DNA of 64,000 nucleotides from Tieghemostelium lacteum (Eukaryota; Evosea; Eumycetozoa; Dictyosteliales; Raperosteliaceae), in contig LODT01000013.1 of NCBI GenBank assembly GCA_001606155.1, forward strand, positions 248,001 to 312,000. Direction: 5' to 3'. The position numbers were made by a program, and so were the translations under genes. The notes below the pieces were generated by a model. That model ran no database searches and had not been told where the DNA came from. It was given only the letters and a program-made list of their open reading frames with translations. This document shows, piece by piece, positions 44,896 through 54,603 of this stretch. The first letter of the stretch is position 1, and each line of letters opens with the position of its first letter.

Positions 44896-45501
44896 TTAAT
44901 GTAATACTACTGATCCACCAAAACCAAAACCTAAAATATTATATTATATTAGTTTGTGATAAAGATAATCTTAGTGTGTTAGCTACAAACCTTTACTACC
45001 ATATTTAGATTCATAACATCTTGGACAATAGATGAGACCTTGTTTTTCAGAATATTGACCAGAGACCAAAGATTTATTACAAGTGAAACAACAGAAACAA
45101 GTCTTGTGCCAGTCTCTGCCATTGTAAATTTTCTTTTCGCTAAAGAATGCAGCTTTACCGCATTTTGGACAGTTTTTATCAAATAATGTAACTTCATCAC
45201 TTTGAACTGGTTTATCAAAGGTGGTTACTGGTGGGACTGCTTCTGGAGTTTGAGCATCTACTTTTTGAATTGGATCAAATGAGTCTGTTACACCACCATG
45301 TCCATATCCACTAACTCTGAATAATCTGTCATAGTCAGTTTTGCAATATGGTTTACCTTCTCTGTCTGGGAATTGACCAGCTTGAAGTAATTGATTGCAA
45401 TGTGTGCATTTTAAGCATAATTTATGCCATTTCTTTCCACATGCATTAACCCATTCTGCAGCATAACATCTCTTTTCACAACCTGGACAAATCTCACTCA
45501 T
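44896..45501 (-). CDS. Double-LIM-domain protein
   Basis: Exons 44991-45501 and 44896-44930 (intron 60 bp, GTTTGT..TTTAG) give 181 aa. The first LIM domain reads CPGCEKRCYAAEWVNACGKK, WHKLCLKCTHCNQLL and PYCKTDYDRLF. The second reads CPKCGKAAFFSEKKIYNGRD, WHKTCFCCFTCNKSL and IYCPRCYESKYG. Each has the full eight zinc ligands. The second exon adds GFGFGGSVVLH; a Gly-rich tail straight after the second LIM is typical of CRP-type muscle LIM proteins. Such proteins bind actin filaments or act as cytoskeletal adaptors, which suits its place next to the actin-binding coiled-coil gene, though adjacency proves nothing. Confidence 0.9.
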
Positions 45502-46126
45502 TCTTTTTTTTAGTAGTTTCTTAAAACAATTAATTAATTAAAACCAAAAAATAAAAAGGTTGATCAAAACTTTTTAAAAATTAAAATATTCAATTTTTCA
45601 AAAAAATAAAACCCATTAAAAAGACCCAATCATATTCAAATAATTATATGATTCATATTAGTTATATAAAATACTCAATTAACAACTATAATTATTTTTT
45701 TTAATATTTAAAGTGGTAAAAGAATTTAATTTACATTTTGATAACTTTGAAATTTCCAATTATTTGAAAAGTTTAAAGAAATTTATTGTAGATACAGTAG
45801 ATTTTTTATTCTTAAGATTAAAATGATAATTTTTTAAAATTTCCCAAATATTAATATTCTAATTTATTCGAATAAATATCTAATCAAAATTATTTGATGG
45901 TATTGGAGTGAATTGTTAAAATACTTTTCATTTTGTACAAAAACTATCAAAATAGCCTCATAAAAAAATAATAAGGACTTTTTTTGATACTGGGTCGTTG
46001 GAGATTGAATGCAAAAATATTCTTTTGAAATTTCTTGTTGAATTTGCGGATCTTTAAAACCGCGATAAATTTAATTCATTTTCATTATTTATAAATCAAA
46101 AAGATCAATTTTATATACAATACACA
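45502..46126. other. Divergent intergenic region of LIM and cathepsin genes
   Basis: 625 bp of strongly AT-rich DNA with A/T homopolymers. No coding traces. It should contain both promoters; I see no G-box-like element as clear as those upstream of the other cathepsin. Confidence 0.45.
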
Positions 46127-47374
46127 ATGAAAGCAATTATATTTGCCTGTTTATTATTGGTAACTTTAGCTTCTGCTAAATCCATTTTCACAGAATTAGA
46201 ATACAGAAATGAATTCACTAACTGGATGCAAAAACACAGTCGTCACTATGCCAATCACGAATTCACAAAGAAATACGAAACTTTCAAATCTAACATGGAT
46301 TATGTACACGAATGGAATTCACAAGGTTCTGAAACTATTTTGGGTCTAAATGTCTTTGCTGATTTGACCAATGCCGAATACCAAAAAATGTACTTGGGTA
46401 CCAAATTTGATGCCTCTAAACTAGTTCAAACCCCATCTGCTTTCCACAATGTCCAATCTGCTTCTGTAGACTGGAGACAACAAGGTGCAGTTACTCAAAT
46501 TAAAAATCAAGGTCAATGTGGTGGTTGTTGGTCATTCTCAGCTTCTGGTGCTACTGAAGGTGCTCACAAGATTGCTACTGGAAATTTAGTATCTCTATCT
46601 GAACAACAATTGATTGACTGTTCAACTTCATACGGTAACCAAGGTTGTGATGGTGGTTTAATGTCAGCTGCTTTTGAATATATCATTGATAACAAAGGTT
46701 TGGATACAGAATCTGCATACCCATTCACTGCTGAAAACGGTAAAAAATGTAAAGCCTCCCTATATCAAGTTGCTGCTACCTTATCTTCATACCAAAATGT
46801 CACCTCTGGTTCTGAAACTGCTTTAGCTGCTGCCATTACCAACGGTCCAACTTCAGTTGCCATCGATGCTTCTCACAACTCTTTCCAATTATACCACGGT
46901 GGTATCTATTATGAACCAAAATGCTCTACCACTCAATTAGATCACGGTGTTTTGGCTATTGGTTTCGGTTCTGGATCACTCCCATCAACTAGTTCATCCT
47001 CTTCATCTTCATCATCTTCATCTTCATCAACCTCATCATCCTCATCAACTGGATCTGAATCATCTCAATCCGAAAGTGGTTCATTCTCAGGTTCCAACTC
47101 AGGTTCATACTCAGGCTCATATTCAGGTTCATTCTCTGGATCTCAATCATCAAGTGGATCATTCTCAGGTTCTAACTCTGGATCATACTCTTCAAGCTCC
47201 TCATCATCCTCATCAGGTCCATGGGAAGTACAAGGTGGATCAACTGGTAACTATTACATTGTCAAGAACTCTTGGGGTACTTCATGGGGTGTACAAGGTT
47301 ACATCTACATGTCAAAAGATAGAAATAATAACTGTGGTATTGCCACTATGGCTTCTATTCCATCTGCCAAGTAA
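46127..47374 (+). CDS. Papain-family cysteine proteinase with long Ser-rich insert
   Basis: 415 aa, intronless, a paralogue of the proteinase at 39.9 kb. It has the signal peptide MKAIIFACLLLVTLASAK, the same propeptide block ([20 protein letters not shown]), mature start near SASVDWRQQG, catalytic [30 protein letters not shown] and [11 protein letters not shown]. The insert between His and Asn is about 90 residues of Ser/Gly (runs of Ser, then SGSFSGS/SGSYSGS repeats), twice the length in its sister. In D. discoideum such serine domains are phosphoglycosylated in lysosomal proteinases. Codons of the Ser run are mostly TCA/TCT, so it has expanded as a repeat. Confidence 0.94.
   Translation: MKAIIFACLLLVTLASAKSIFTELEYRNEFTNWMQKHSRHYANHEFTKKYETFKSNMDYVHEWNSQGSETILGLNVFADLTNAEYQKMYLGTKFDASKLVQTPSAFHNVQSASVDWRQQGAVTQIKNQGQCGGCWSFSASGATEGAHKIATGNLVSLSEQQLIDCSTSYGNQGCDGGLMSAAFEYIIDNKGLDTESAYPFTAENGKKCKASLYQVAATLSSYQNVTSGSETALAAAITNGPTSVAIDASHNSFQLYHGGIYYEPKCSTTQLDHGVLAIGFGSGSLPSTSSSSSSSSSSSSSTSSSSSTGSESSQSESGSFSGSNSGSYSGSYSGSFSGSQSSSGSFSGSNSGSYSSSSSSSSSGPWEVQGGSTGNYYIVKNSWGTSWGVQGYIYMSKDRNNNCGIATMASIPSAK
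46981..47216 (+). repeat. TCA/TCT and GGTTCA-type repeat coding Ser/Gly
   Basis: A low-complexity tract in the second cathepsin gene, with Ser runs at both ends and imperfect 12-bp units reading SGSY/SGSF in the middle. Confidence 0.9.
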
Positions 47375-47548
47375 ATTCTTTGGTAGTTGTTAATATATAT
47401 AAAATAATAATTTAAAATAATAATAATATATAATAGAAATATAATAAATATATAATAAAATCAAATTTTTATATTTCACTGTAAATCAAATTTATTTGCT
47501 ATTATTTATAATTTATATTTCTTTTGGTAATATTAATATTAAATTTGA

Positions 47549-48062
47549 TTAAAAAAAATTTAAAATTCTCTGTATATTTACCATTATATGTGAAATCATA
47601 TTTTCAACAGCTTCAATAGAGTCTTTGGGTTTGATTGTTTCATCATAGTATCCAATTACAATACAATATTTACTTTTGGATATTAATATTCCAGTTTTAC
47701 CATTTTTAGCATGTAACATATTTTCATTTTTTGATATTATATCATATTGCTTATTAAAGATATAGAATTTATCTATTGGAATTTCATTTAGACAATACTT
47801 AGATAATTTATTGATATCCTCTAATTCATAATCTATTTTTAAAATTAATATCTTACTTTTATAACATTTAATTATCCTATACTTACAAAGGGGTTCCCAT
47901 CCAATACTTTTAGCAATAATAGAGTTTTTATCTAAAATACAATATTGTGATAAAATACCTTGTTCAAGAAAATATTTTCCAAAATATTTCTATGTATTTA
48001 ATTAATATTTTCTATATTGTATATTAATATTACAATTTACATACATGTAGTTTTCTAGACAT
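47549..48062 (-). CDS. Divergent profilin
   Basis: Three exons found by eye: 48045-48062, 47887-47989 and 47549-47832; introns 55 and 54 bp (GTATGT..CATAG and GTAAGT..AATAG). Phases agree and the product is 134 aa, the normal profilin length. The last exon has the profilin C-terminal pattern AKNGKTGILISKSKYCIVIG, YYDETIKPKDSIEAVENMIS, matching the family's GKKGxGGIxIxKTxxALIIGIYDExMxPGQ. The first half is more diverged (ILSQYCILDKNSIIAKSIGW). Profilins bind actin monomers, poly-proline and phosphoinositides. Canonical start MSWQ is replaced by MSRK, with a cysteine- and isoleucine-rich body, so it may be a specialised paralogue. Confidence 0.72.
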
Positions 48063-48325
48063 TTTTATAAAATGTGTACATTAAATGATATCATTTTTAT
48101 AAAATATATACATATAAGTAAAATATCATGAAACTAAGTGCGAAAGTTAAAACTCTGAAATACAATTTAAGATTTAGATCCAAACAAAATATTTTGTTTT
48201 GCAGATATAAAAATTTACATGAGTGGTTTTACAAAAAGAAATGACGCAAGTTTTTAAGTATCATAAAATTAAGATAATGTTTATATTATTATATTGTGAA
48301 TTTACATGTTATTATTATTATTGTT

Positions 48326-51046
48326 CTAAGATAAAATACCTTTACCAAAATATTCAGAAACAGTTGTGAAACCATCTGGGGAAGTTCTAAGTGATTTAAA
48401 GAATTGATCATGTTGTATGGCAGAATCTGATTGATTCTTTTTAATCTCCAAGAATCTTCTGTTATTTGGACCACAAATGGTACATTCACGTTCATTCTCT
48501 GATAGACATCTCTGGTGGAACGAATGTGAGCACAAAAAGTGAATAGAAGGTAAATCTAAAGGAGATTGACAGAAATTACATTTACTCTGTTGGAAAATCT
48601 TTGCATTCGAACGTAAATCTGTAATTTCATTTCTCATCTTTTCAGTCTCATCTGCAAATTGTTTAATCTGAGAGTAGTCTTTATCAATCTGAAGAGTCTC
48701 CTGAGAGAGTCTTCTAGTGATATATTCTTTAATGACCTCAAGTGTTGTATTCTTATTCTGACTGAGAATTTGAATAACCAATAGTGGAGGAATCAAATTA
48801 TCTCTATCAATATTTGCCAACACCTCTACAATTTCATTTTTACAATCTTGTTTGGTAATGGAGAAATAGGATAATGCTCTAACCCAAAGATTTGGATCCT
48901 TTACACCATATTTCTTACATGCTCTAATAAGTCCCTCGTAATCGTTATTCTCCATATGATATTCAATAATCTCATTAAAGAGTTCCAATTTCTCATAGAG
49001 ATATAAAATACCTTGTTTCCAGTTATGAACCTGTGCCAAAATCATTGCATGATCTTGATCAAATTTAGCTTTTGGATTGGTAAGGAATTCATAGGCTTTC
49101 TCTTTTTTATCAGATCCTGAACCTCTTTGTTGATCCTCACGTAGATAGAGTTCCAACATTGTATTATAGACCATTGGAGAATCGTTATTTTGTTGAATCA
49201 TATACTCTAGGAATTTAACTAACCATTCAGTCTGAGATACAAAAATGTGAATAAATTCCTCTGGTGCGGCTTTAAGTTTAGTACCAAGACCTACAGTACT
49301 ACTTACGGTACTTAATGTATCAGTCATAGGTCTACCAAAGAGATCATTAGTTGGAATTGGTTGATAGTCAGTACAGAGTTTCATCAAAACTCTTGTAGTT
49401 TCATCTGGCAATTCCGAAACCAATGTTTTACCATACTTCTTTAGATTCTTATCAGCTTCTTCGAATTCTAGGGTTTGAATATAATGTAAAGCCTTTCTAT
49501 GTTCACTTAGATCCTCTAATAAAATCTTAAGATACCATTCATGTCTATTATTTTTCGATGCCAAAAATAGGGCATGTTCATAGTATCCAGCTTGTCTGCA
49601 GACCTTTATAGCAGTCTCCACATCAAAAGTTCCAGAATCAGTCTTAATAAAGTGATCTAGTTTCTTTACATCCTTCAACTTGGTGTAACAATTCAATAGC
49701 AGAGTAGTATGATTAGCATTAGCAAGGTTCTTCTCATGAAGTGCCTGAATGTAAGATGTTAGATTATGAATTCTCTGTGCATCTAAGAACTTTCTAATGA
49801 CATAAGAGGGCTCCAATTGACCAATGGTACATAGATACTGAGTAATAGCACCATCATAGTCACCTTTAGTATACAAATGATCACCATACTTTCTATAGAC
49901 ATCAGCAATCGAACTGTTATCATAGTGTTGTGATTTTGCTAAATCAATAGCTACGAGATAACTGTGTTTCTTAAAGAGAGTTTCTAGTTTAGTTTGAGTG
50001 TCCTTTTCTTCGAGTTGGTAGATTTTACCATCGGCACTAAACAAAAAGATACTACCCCACTCTGATGCAATATGGGAAATAGAATCAAATTTATCAGTAA
50101 AACCTATATACTTATTTTTGACATCATAGATATTCAATATATTATTGTTCTTGTTGATTTGATTCTGTTGAGATGGTGAACCAAAGGATTGTCCTGGAAA
50201 TAGTGCGTTATTAGCTTGACTATTTTCAAGTCCTACTACAACAAGATAACTTCTAAACCATAAGACTTTAGTTTTTATACCTTGGAAACCAAAACATGGT
50301 CCTCTGCCATCAATATTGTAGAAATAGATAGCATCAGTTCTGGCAATGATTGGTGAACCGTCATCTGACATTATAAAAGATCCAAAATCACCACCTTCAT
50401 CGTCTATAACTGATTCTTGATCTTTGAATTGTGGTGCTGTGTAATAGGTTAGAACATTGGTAGTAGTGACTGCGAATAGAACTGGTCCTGTTTGACTTGG
50501 GCCTTTGGTATTCATGAACCCCATACCAGTAATTGGTGAATCTGGCTGTCTAATTGACTTTTGTTTAATAGTTTTATCACGGAAAATGTCACCACGAATT
50601 GCAATGATTTCACCATCCGATAGACCTACCATAATCTGTGAGAGATCCTCTAGAACTGCTATACAAGTCACCGATATAGCTTTCTCTAATTTAATAGCTC
50701 TAACACATAATGGATTATCATTTTTATCAGTCTTATCGAGGTTCCAAACTTTTAAAACACTTGCTTGACCATAACTCTTGTCGTCGTATCCTACTGAACA
50801 GAGAAAGTTTCTCTCTTTTAATTGGTGTAATAAAAGTACATTTTGTTGATAAGCTTGAAATGAAGTGTTTCTAAATTCTCTGTCTACAAAATAAATGAAA
50901 CCTTCTTGATCACCTATAATCAATCTACCTCTACCACTAGTTGTACATGTAATTGATAGTTTTTGAATTGATGGTTCATCTTTATCTTTTACACTTTCTT
51001 TAACAATCTCTTTATCAAAGAATGTAAATCTTTTCCAATTATTCAT
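48326..51046 (-). CDS. vps11: Vacuolar protein sorting protein 11 (HOPS/CORVET subunit)
   Basis: A 906-aa intronless gene covering the full protein. The N-terminal third is a beta-propeller (starting NNWKRFTFFDKEIV; KVWNLDKTDKNDNPLCVRAI). An alpha-solenoid with a clathrin-type repeat follows (YGDHLYTKGDYDGAITQYLC, GQLEPSYVIRKFLDAQRIHN). A C-terminal RING-H2 ends the protein (CNFCQSPLDLPSIHFLCSHS with HQRCL, CTIC). Vps11 is a core scaffold of the HOPS and CORVET tethers that drive endosome-lysosome fusion. Every domain is in the right place and the length is typical (about 900-1030 aa). It is divergent from FPP synthase. Confidence 0.95.
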   Translation of the reverse strand: MNNWKRFTFFDKEIVKESVKDKDEPSIQKLSITCTTSGRGRLIIGDQEGFIYFVDREFRNTSFQAYQQNVLLLHQLKERNFLCSVGYDDKSYGQASVLKVWNLDKTDKNDNPLCVRAIKLEKAISVTCIAVLEDLSQIMVGLSDGEIIAIRGDIFRDKTIKQKSIRQPDSPITGMGFMNTKGPSQTGPVLFAVTTTNVLTYYTAPQFKDQESVIDDEGGDFGSFIMSDDGSPIIARTDAIYFYNIDGRGPCFGFQGIKTKVLWFRSYLVVVGLENSQANNALFPGQSFGSPSQQNQINKNNNILNIYDVKNKYIGFTDKFDSISHIASEWGSIFLFSADGKIYQLEEKDTQTKLETLFKKHSYLVAIDLAKSQHYDNSSIADVYRKYGDHLYTKGDYDGAITQYLCTIGQLEPSYVIRKFLDAQRIHNLTSYIQALHEKNLANANHTTLLLNCYTKLKDVKKLDHFIKTDSGTFDVETAIKVCRQAGYYEHALFLASKNNRHEWYLKILLEDLSEHRKALHYIQTLEFEEADKNLKKYGKTLVSELPDETTRVLMKLCTDYQPIPTNDLFGRPMTDTLSTVSSTVGLGTKLKAAPEEFIHIFVSQTEWLVKFLEYMIQQNNDSPMVYNTMLELYLREDQQRGSGSDKKEKAYEFLTNPKAKFDQDHAMILAQVHNWKQGILYLYEKLELFNEIIEYHMENNDYEGLIRACKKYGVKDPNLWVRALSYFSITKQDCKNEIVEVLANIDRDNLIPPLLVIQILSQNKNTTLEVIKEYITRRLSQETLQIDKDYSQIKQFADETEKMRNEITDLRSNAKIFQQSKCNFCQSPLDLPSIHFLCSHSFHQRCLSENERECTICGPNNRRFLEIKKNQSDSAIQHDQFFKSLRTSPDGFTTVSEYFGKGILS

Positions 51047-51257
51047 TGTCTATATACAATTCACTTTTCAAATGATTTTGAAAAAGTATTTTGAAAAATA
51101 TCCTCAAAAAAAAAATTAAAAAAAAAATATATAAAAATACAATTTTATTTTATCTAAAATTTATATATATCCAAATAATTAATTATTTTAATAGTATTTC
51201 AATTTATTTATAGATATGAAATTAATGGATTTATTGATTTTGAAAAAATCTGAAAAA

Positions 51258-51282
51258 TTATTTTTTTTTTTTTTTTTTTTTG
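51258..51282 (+). promoter_or_regulatory. Oligo-T tract upstream of FPP synthase
   Basis: A run of about 22-24 T ends roughly 30 bp before the ATG at 51310. Oligo-dT at the transcription start is a known dictyostelid core-promoter feature and supports the upstream ATG. Confidence 0.55.
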
Positions 51283-51309
51283 ATCGTCAAAAAAGTTTCA
51301 AACAGTTAA

Positions 51310-52657
51310 ATGGAAAAACATATCTTTAGAACATCAATCATATCCAGTCACTTATCACAAGAAAACTTAGAAGCTGGTAAGTTTAATTTCCATTTTTTTT
51401 AATAAATTGTAAAACTATACCAAATTGTGAATCTCGGGGACCAACAATAGATAAATTTTTATAAAATACACCCACACTTTACAACACCCACTACACATTT
51501 TTTAAAAAATAAAATTGTTATAAAAGTATTGTTAACAACAAGCAATAAAATTAATATAAATTATTTTATTTATAGAATTAACAATGAATCCAACTGCTTC
51601 AAAGAAATCAGAGGAAATTGCAAATTTTGTTGAAATATTTCCAATTTTAAAGGCAGAGATCCTCAAGGATTTACCATTGATGGATATGCCAAAAGATAAG
51701 ATTGAATGGATTGATAAATTGATTGAAATCAATGTAGCTGGTGGTAAAATGAATAGAGGATTGACAGTATTACACAGTTTACAATTATTAGTTGAAGGTC
51801 GTACCCTCACCAGATCCGAGATATTCAAAGCCAATGTCTTGGGATGGTGTGTTGAGTGGTTACAAGCCTTCTTTTTAGTTGCTGATGATATCATGGATCA
51901 ATCTATAACCAGAAGAGGTCAACCATGTTGGTACAGACAAACCAATCCATCAAGTTCCAATAACTCATTGATTGGTAACATTGCCATCAATGATTCCTTC
52001 ATTTTGGAATCCTGTATCTACACATTGATTAAAAAGTACTTTAGAAACGAACCATACTACGCCGATGTCTTGGATATCTTCCACGAAACTGCCTATCAAA
52101 CTGAACTCGGTCAACTATTGGATTTGACAACTCAACCCAACAGAGGTGACTTTTCCATGTTCACCCTCGACACTTACCGTAGAATTGTCAAATACAAAAC
52201 TGCCTACTATTCATTCTATCTTCCAGTTGCCTTATCAATGTTGATGGCTGGTATTGTCAGTAAACCATCTTTCGACACTGCCAGAGACATTTTGTTACCA
52301 ATGGGTGAATACTTCCAAATTCAAGACGATTTCCTAGATTGTTATGGTGAACCTTCTGTTATTGGTAAAATTGGTAGAGACATTGAAGAGAATAAATGTT
52401 CTTGGTTAATCTGCCAAGCTATCCTCAATGGTACTCCAGCTCAAATTGCATTACTCAAGAAACACTATGGTCTCGACTCCAAAGTAGACGTTGAAATTGT
52501 CAAGAGAATCTACAATGAAATTGATATTCAAAAGATTTTCCGTCAATACGAAGATCAATCCTATGGTCAATTGGTTGAAAAGATTAAATTAGTTAAAATC
52601 ATGCCACAAGAAGTATTCTTGAAACTCTTATCAAGAATCTATAAAAGAGAGGTATAA
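51310..52657 (+). CDS. fps: Farnesyl diphosphate synthase
   Basis: Exons 51310-51376 and 51576-52657 (intron 199 bp, GTAAGT..TATAG) give 382 aa. The second exon alone has an in-frame ATG at 51584, but the upstream exon fits in phase and adds MEKHIFRTSIISSHLSQENL. That extension contains RTSIISSHL, close to the peroxisomal PTS2 consensus. D. discoideum FPP synthase has been reported to be peroxisomal, which supports this start. The catalytic aspartate-rich motifs are LVADDIMDQSITRRGQPCWY and FQIQDDFLDCYG. The enzyme condenses IPP with DMAPP and GPP to make FPP for sterols, prenylation and dolichol; squalene synthase is also in this window. Confidence 0.95.
51462..51496. promoter_or_regulatory. 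CA-rich boxes inside the FPP synthase intron
   Basis: tacacccacactttacaacacccactacac lies 90 bp before the internal ATG at 51584. The two CACCCAC-like cores read as G-boxes on the other strand. This could drive a second transcript starting in the intron. Inference only. Confidence 0.3.
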
Positions 52658-52818
52658 ATTAACATAATGTATAATGTATTGTAATTCAATAACCTCATTA
52701 CGCAATTTAAAATGAATAAAAATACAATGCAACTAATTTAATATAAAACATTGATAAAGTGTGTTTGTATTTTACCTTGGTTTATGTAACTATATATTTT
52801 CATTGAAATTATATTTAT

Positions 52819-54009
52819 TTAAGATAATGCTAATAGGGTTATACCAGCACCCAAGAATAAAAATGAACCTAAAAGAATTAGGAGATTCTTTTTTCCTTGA
52901 ATCTCTCTGAAATATAAAACACTCCAAAGTGAGGAGACAATCATTGGACCTGATGAACCAATAGGAAAACCAATAGTGTAACCGAGAATCTGAGTGGCAA
53001 CCATTAAACCACAATTTGCAATACCCCATAAAGCACCAGAAAGGAAAGATGGTAGAATAGTTTGTGGGAATACTTGTGGTGGACGTTTAATAATAGCATA
53101 GACAATGAATACAACAGTATTAAATAAGAAAATACCAGAGAAATGACAGAAAATAAATGCCAATGGTGAGTCTGAGGCATGAGTTTGTTTCCATAGTTGC
53201 ATAGGTACCATGTTAACACCATAACATATACCTGATAGTACTGAAAGTACAATACCAAAGATATTCTTGAAAGGTGGTGGAATCTTCTCAAATATCATTT
53301 GTCCTTCTTGATTACTGCTATTACCTTTATTGTAATCAGATAAAGTGTAATCGTTAATCATTGGATGGTCCTCTTCAATGATTGAAGAGTAATCACTTCC
53401 TTTATAACTTGTGGAATAACGTCTTTTAGAACCACTAGCATTAACAGATGAAGAGGAATCCTCTTTATCTTTTTTATCCTCTAAAGTAGGTTCAATGAAA
53501 AAGAAGAAAATAATAGCTACAACTATACATGCAAAACCAACCCAATTGTAAACTGGGTGTGGTACAACCTGTTTATCTAACCCAAACAATCCAAATTTTC
53601 CAACAAAAAATCCTGTAATAATACTGGTGCATGACCACAACAGCAGTCCAAGTCCCAAACCTATAGTCTTTACAATAGGGATTACACAAAAGTTACCGAT
53701 AGCCCATATAGATCCTCCCAAAAGACCACTGGGGATAAATATAAAGGTTTTGGAGATGAACATTGCAACATAGGCTGTACAAAGTGTTCCCAGTGACATT
53801 ACCCATGCAAATGCAATACCATTACCAGTTGGATAGTTTTTCACTGGAACTGTTGATCAATGATTTTTAAAATATCAGAATAAATATCTTTTGAACCAAA
53901 CGAGAATTGCATGAAAAAAAAAATATCCCCCCAACATACCATAATTAGATCCAAAGAAAATACTAGCAACAATTGCTCCTATATAACCTAAAACAGCACT
54001 ATCAACCAT
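52819..54009 (-). CDS. TMEM144-family transporter
   Basis: Exons 53940-54009 and 52819-53849 (intron 90 bp, GTATGT..CAACAG) give 366 aa. The first exon supplies helix 1 (VLGYIGAIVASIFFGSNY), joined in phase to VPVKNYPTGNGIAFAWVMSL. FGSN-VPVK-x-x-TGxG is the family hallmark. About ten hydrophobic helices are visible with a charged cytoplasmic loop (EDKKDKEDSSSSVNASGSKR) in the middle, and the second half repeats the pattern (GVNMVPMQLW, GALWGIANCGLM). The family belongs to the drug/metabolite transporter clan and is thought to move carbohydrates; the substrate is not known. D. discoideum has two members. Confidence 0.9.
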
Positions 54010-54603
54010 TATCTATTACACTATTGTTTATCTTTTCAGAAAACCACCTTATGAAAAATAACTTATCAAAAAAAAAAAAATGTTGATTTGTGTTTTTGTA
54101 GATGTCTTTCAAAACCAATCAAAAAAATGACAGAATGTTGGAAACAATGATTTGTTAATCATGATAGGGATTTCATTAAATTAAAGTTTAACATAGTTTA
54201 TCAGAATTTGGGAGAACATGGGAGAAGCTCCCGAACACCATTTTAAAAAAATTGTTTAGTTGGTAAAAATCAAAATACCAGTTATTAATAATTCAAAATT
54301 CTATAATTTTTAATAGATATAAATAAGAATTGAATTCAAATTTAAATGTATTTGGAACTCAATTTCCCTGGTAAAAAAAGATATTTTAAATAATATCTGC
54401 TTTTTTCCATATATATAAATTTTTATTAAAAAAAAAGGTACCTGATCAGACTTTTTTAAATGTTTTCATTATCTTAATTATATGTAATAAATGATATAGT
54501 TTGTGTATTATATAAAGACTATTATTGTATTTAACGATGATCAACATTATGAAACTTTTTTTTTTTTTTTTTTTTTTTGATTGATTTTAAAATTGAACTG
54601 AAA
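54010..54603. promoter_or_regulatory. Divergent intergenic region with oligo-T tract before fumarase
   Basis: About 590 bp between TMEM144 and fumarase. A run of 22 T at 54556-54578 ends 26 bp before the ATG at 54604, matching the arrangement upstream of FPP synthase. Two less AT-rich lines near 54200-54240 show no coding signal. Confidence 0.5.
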
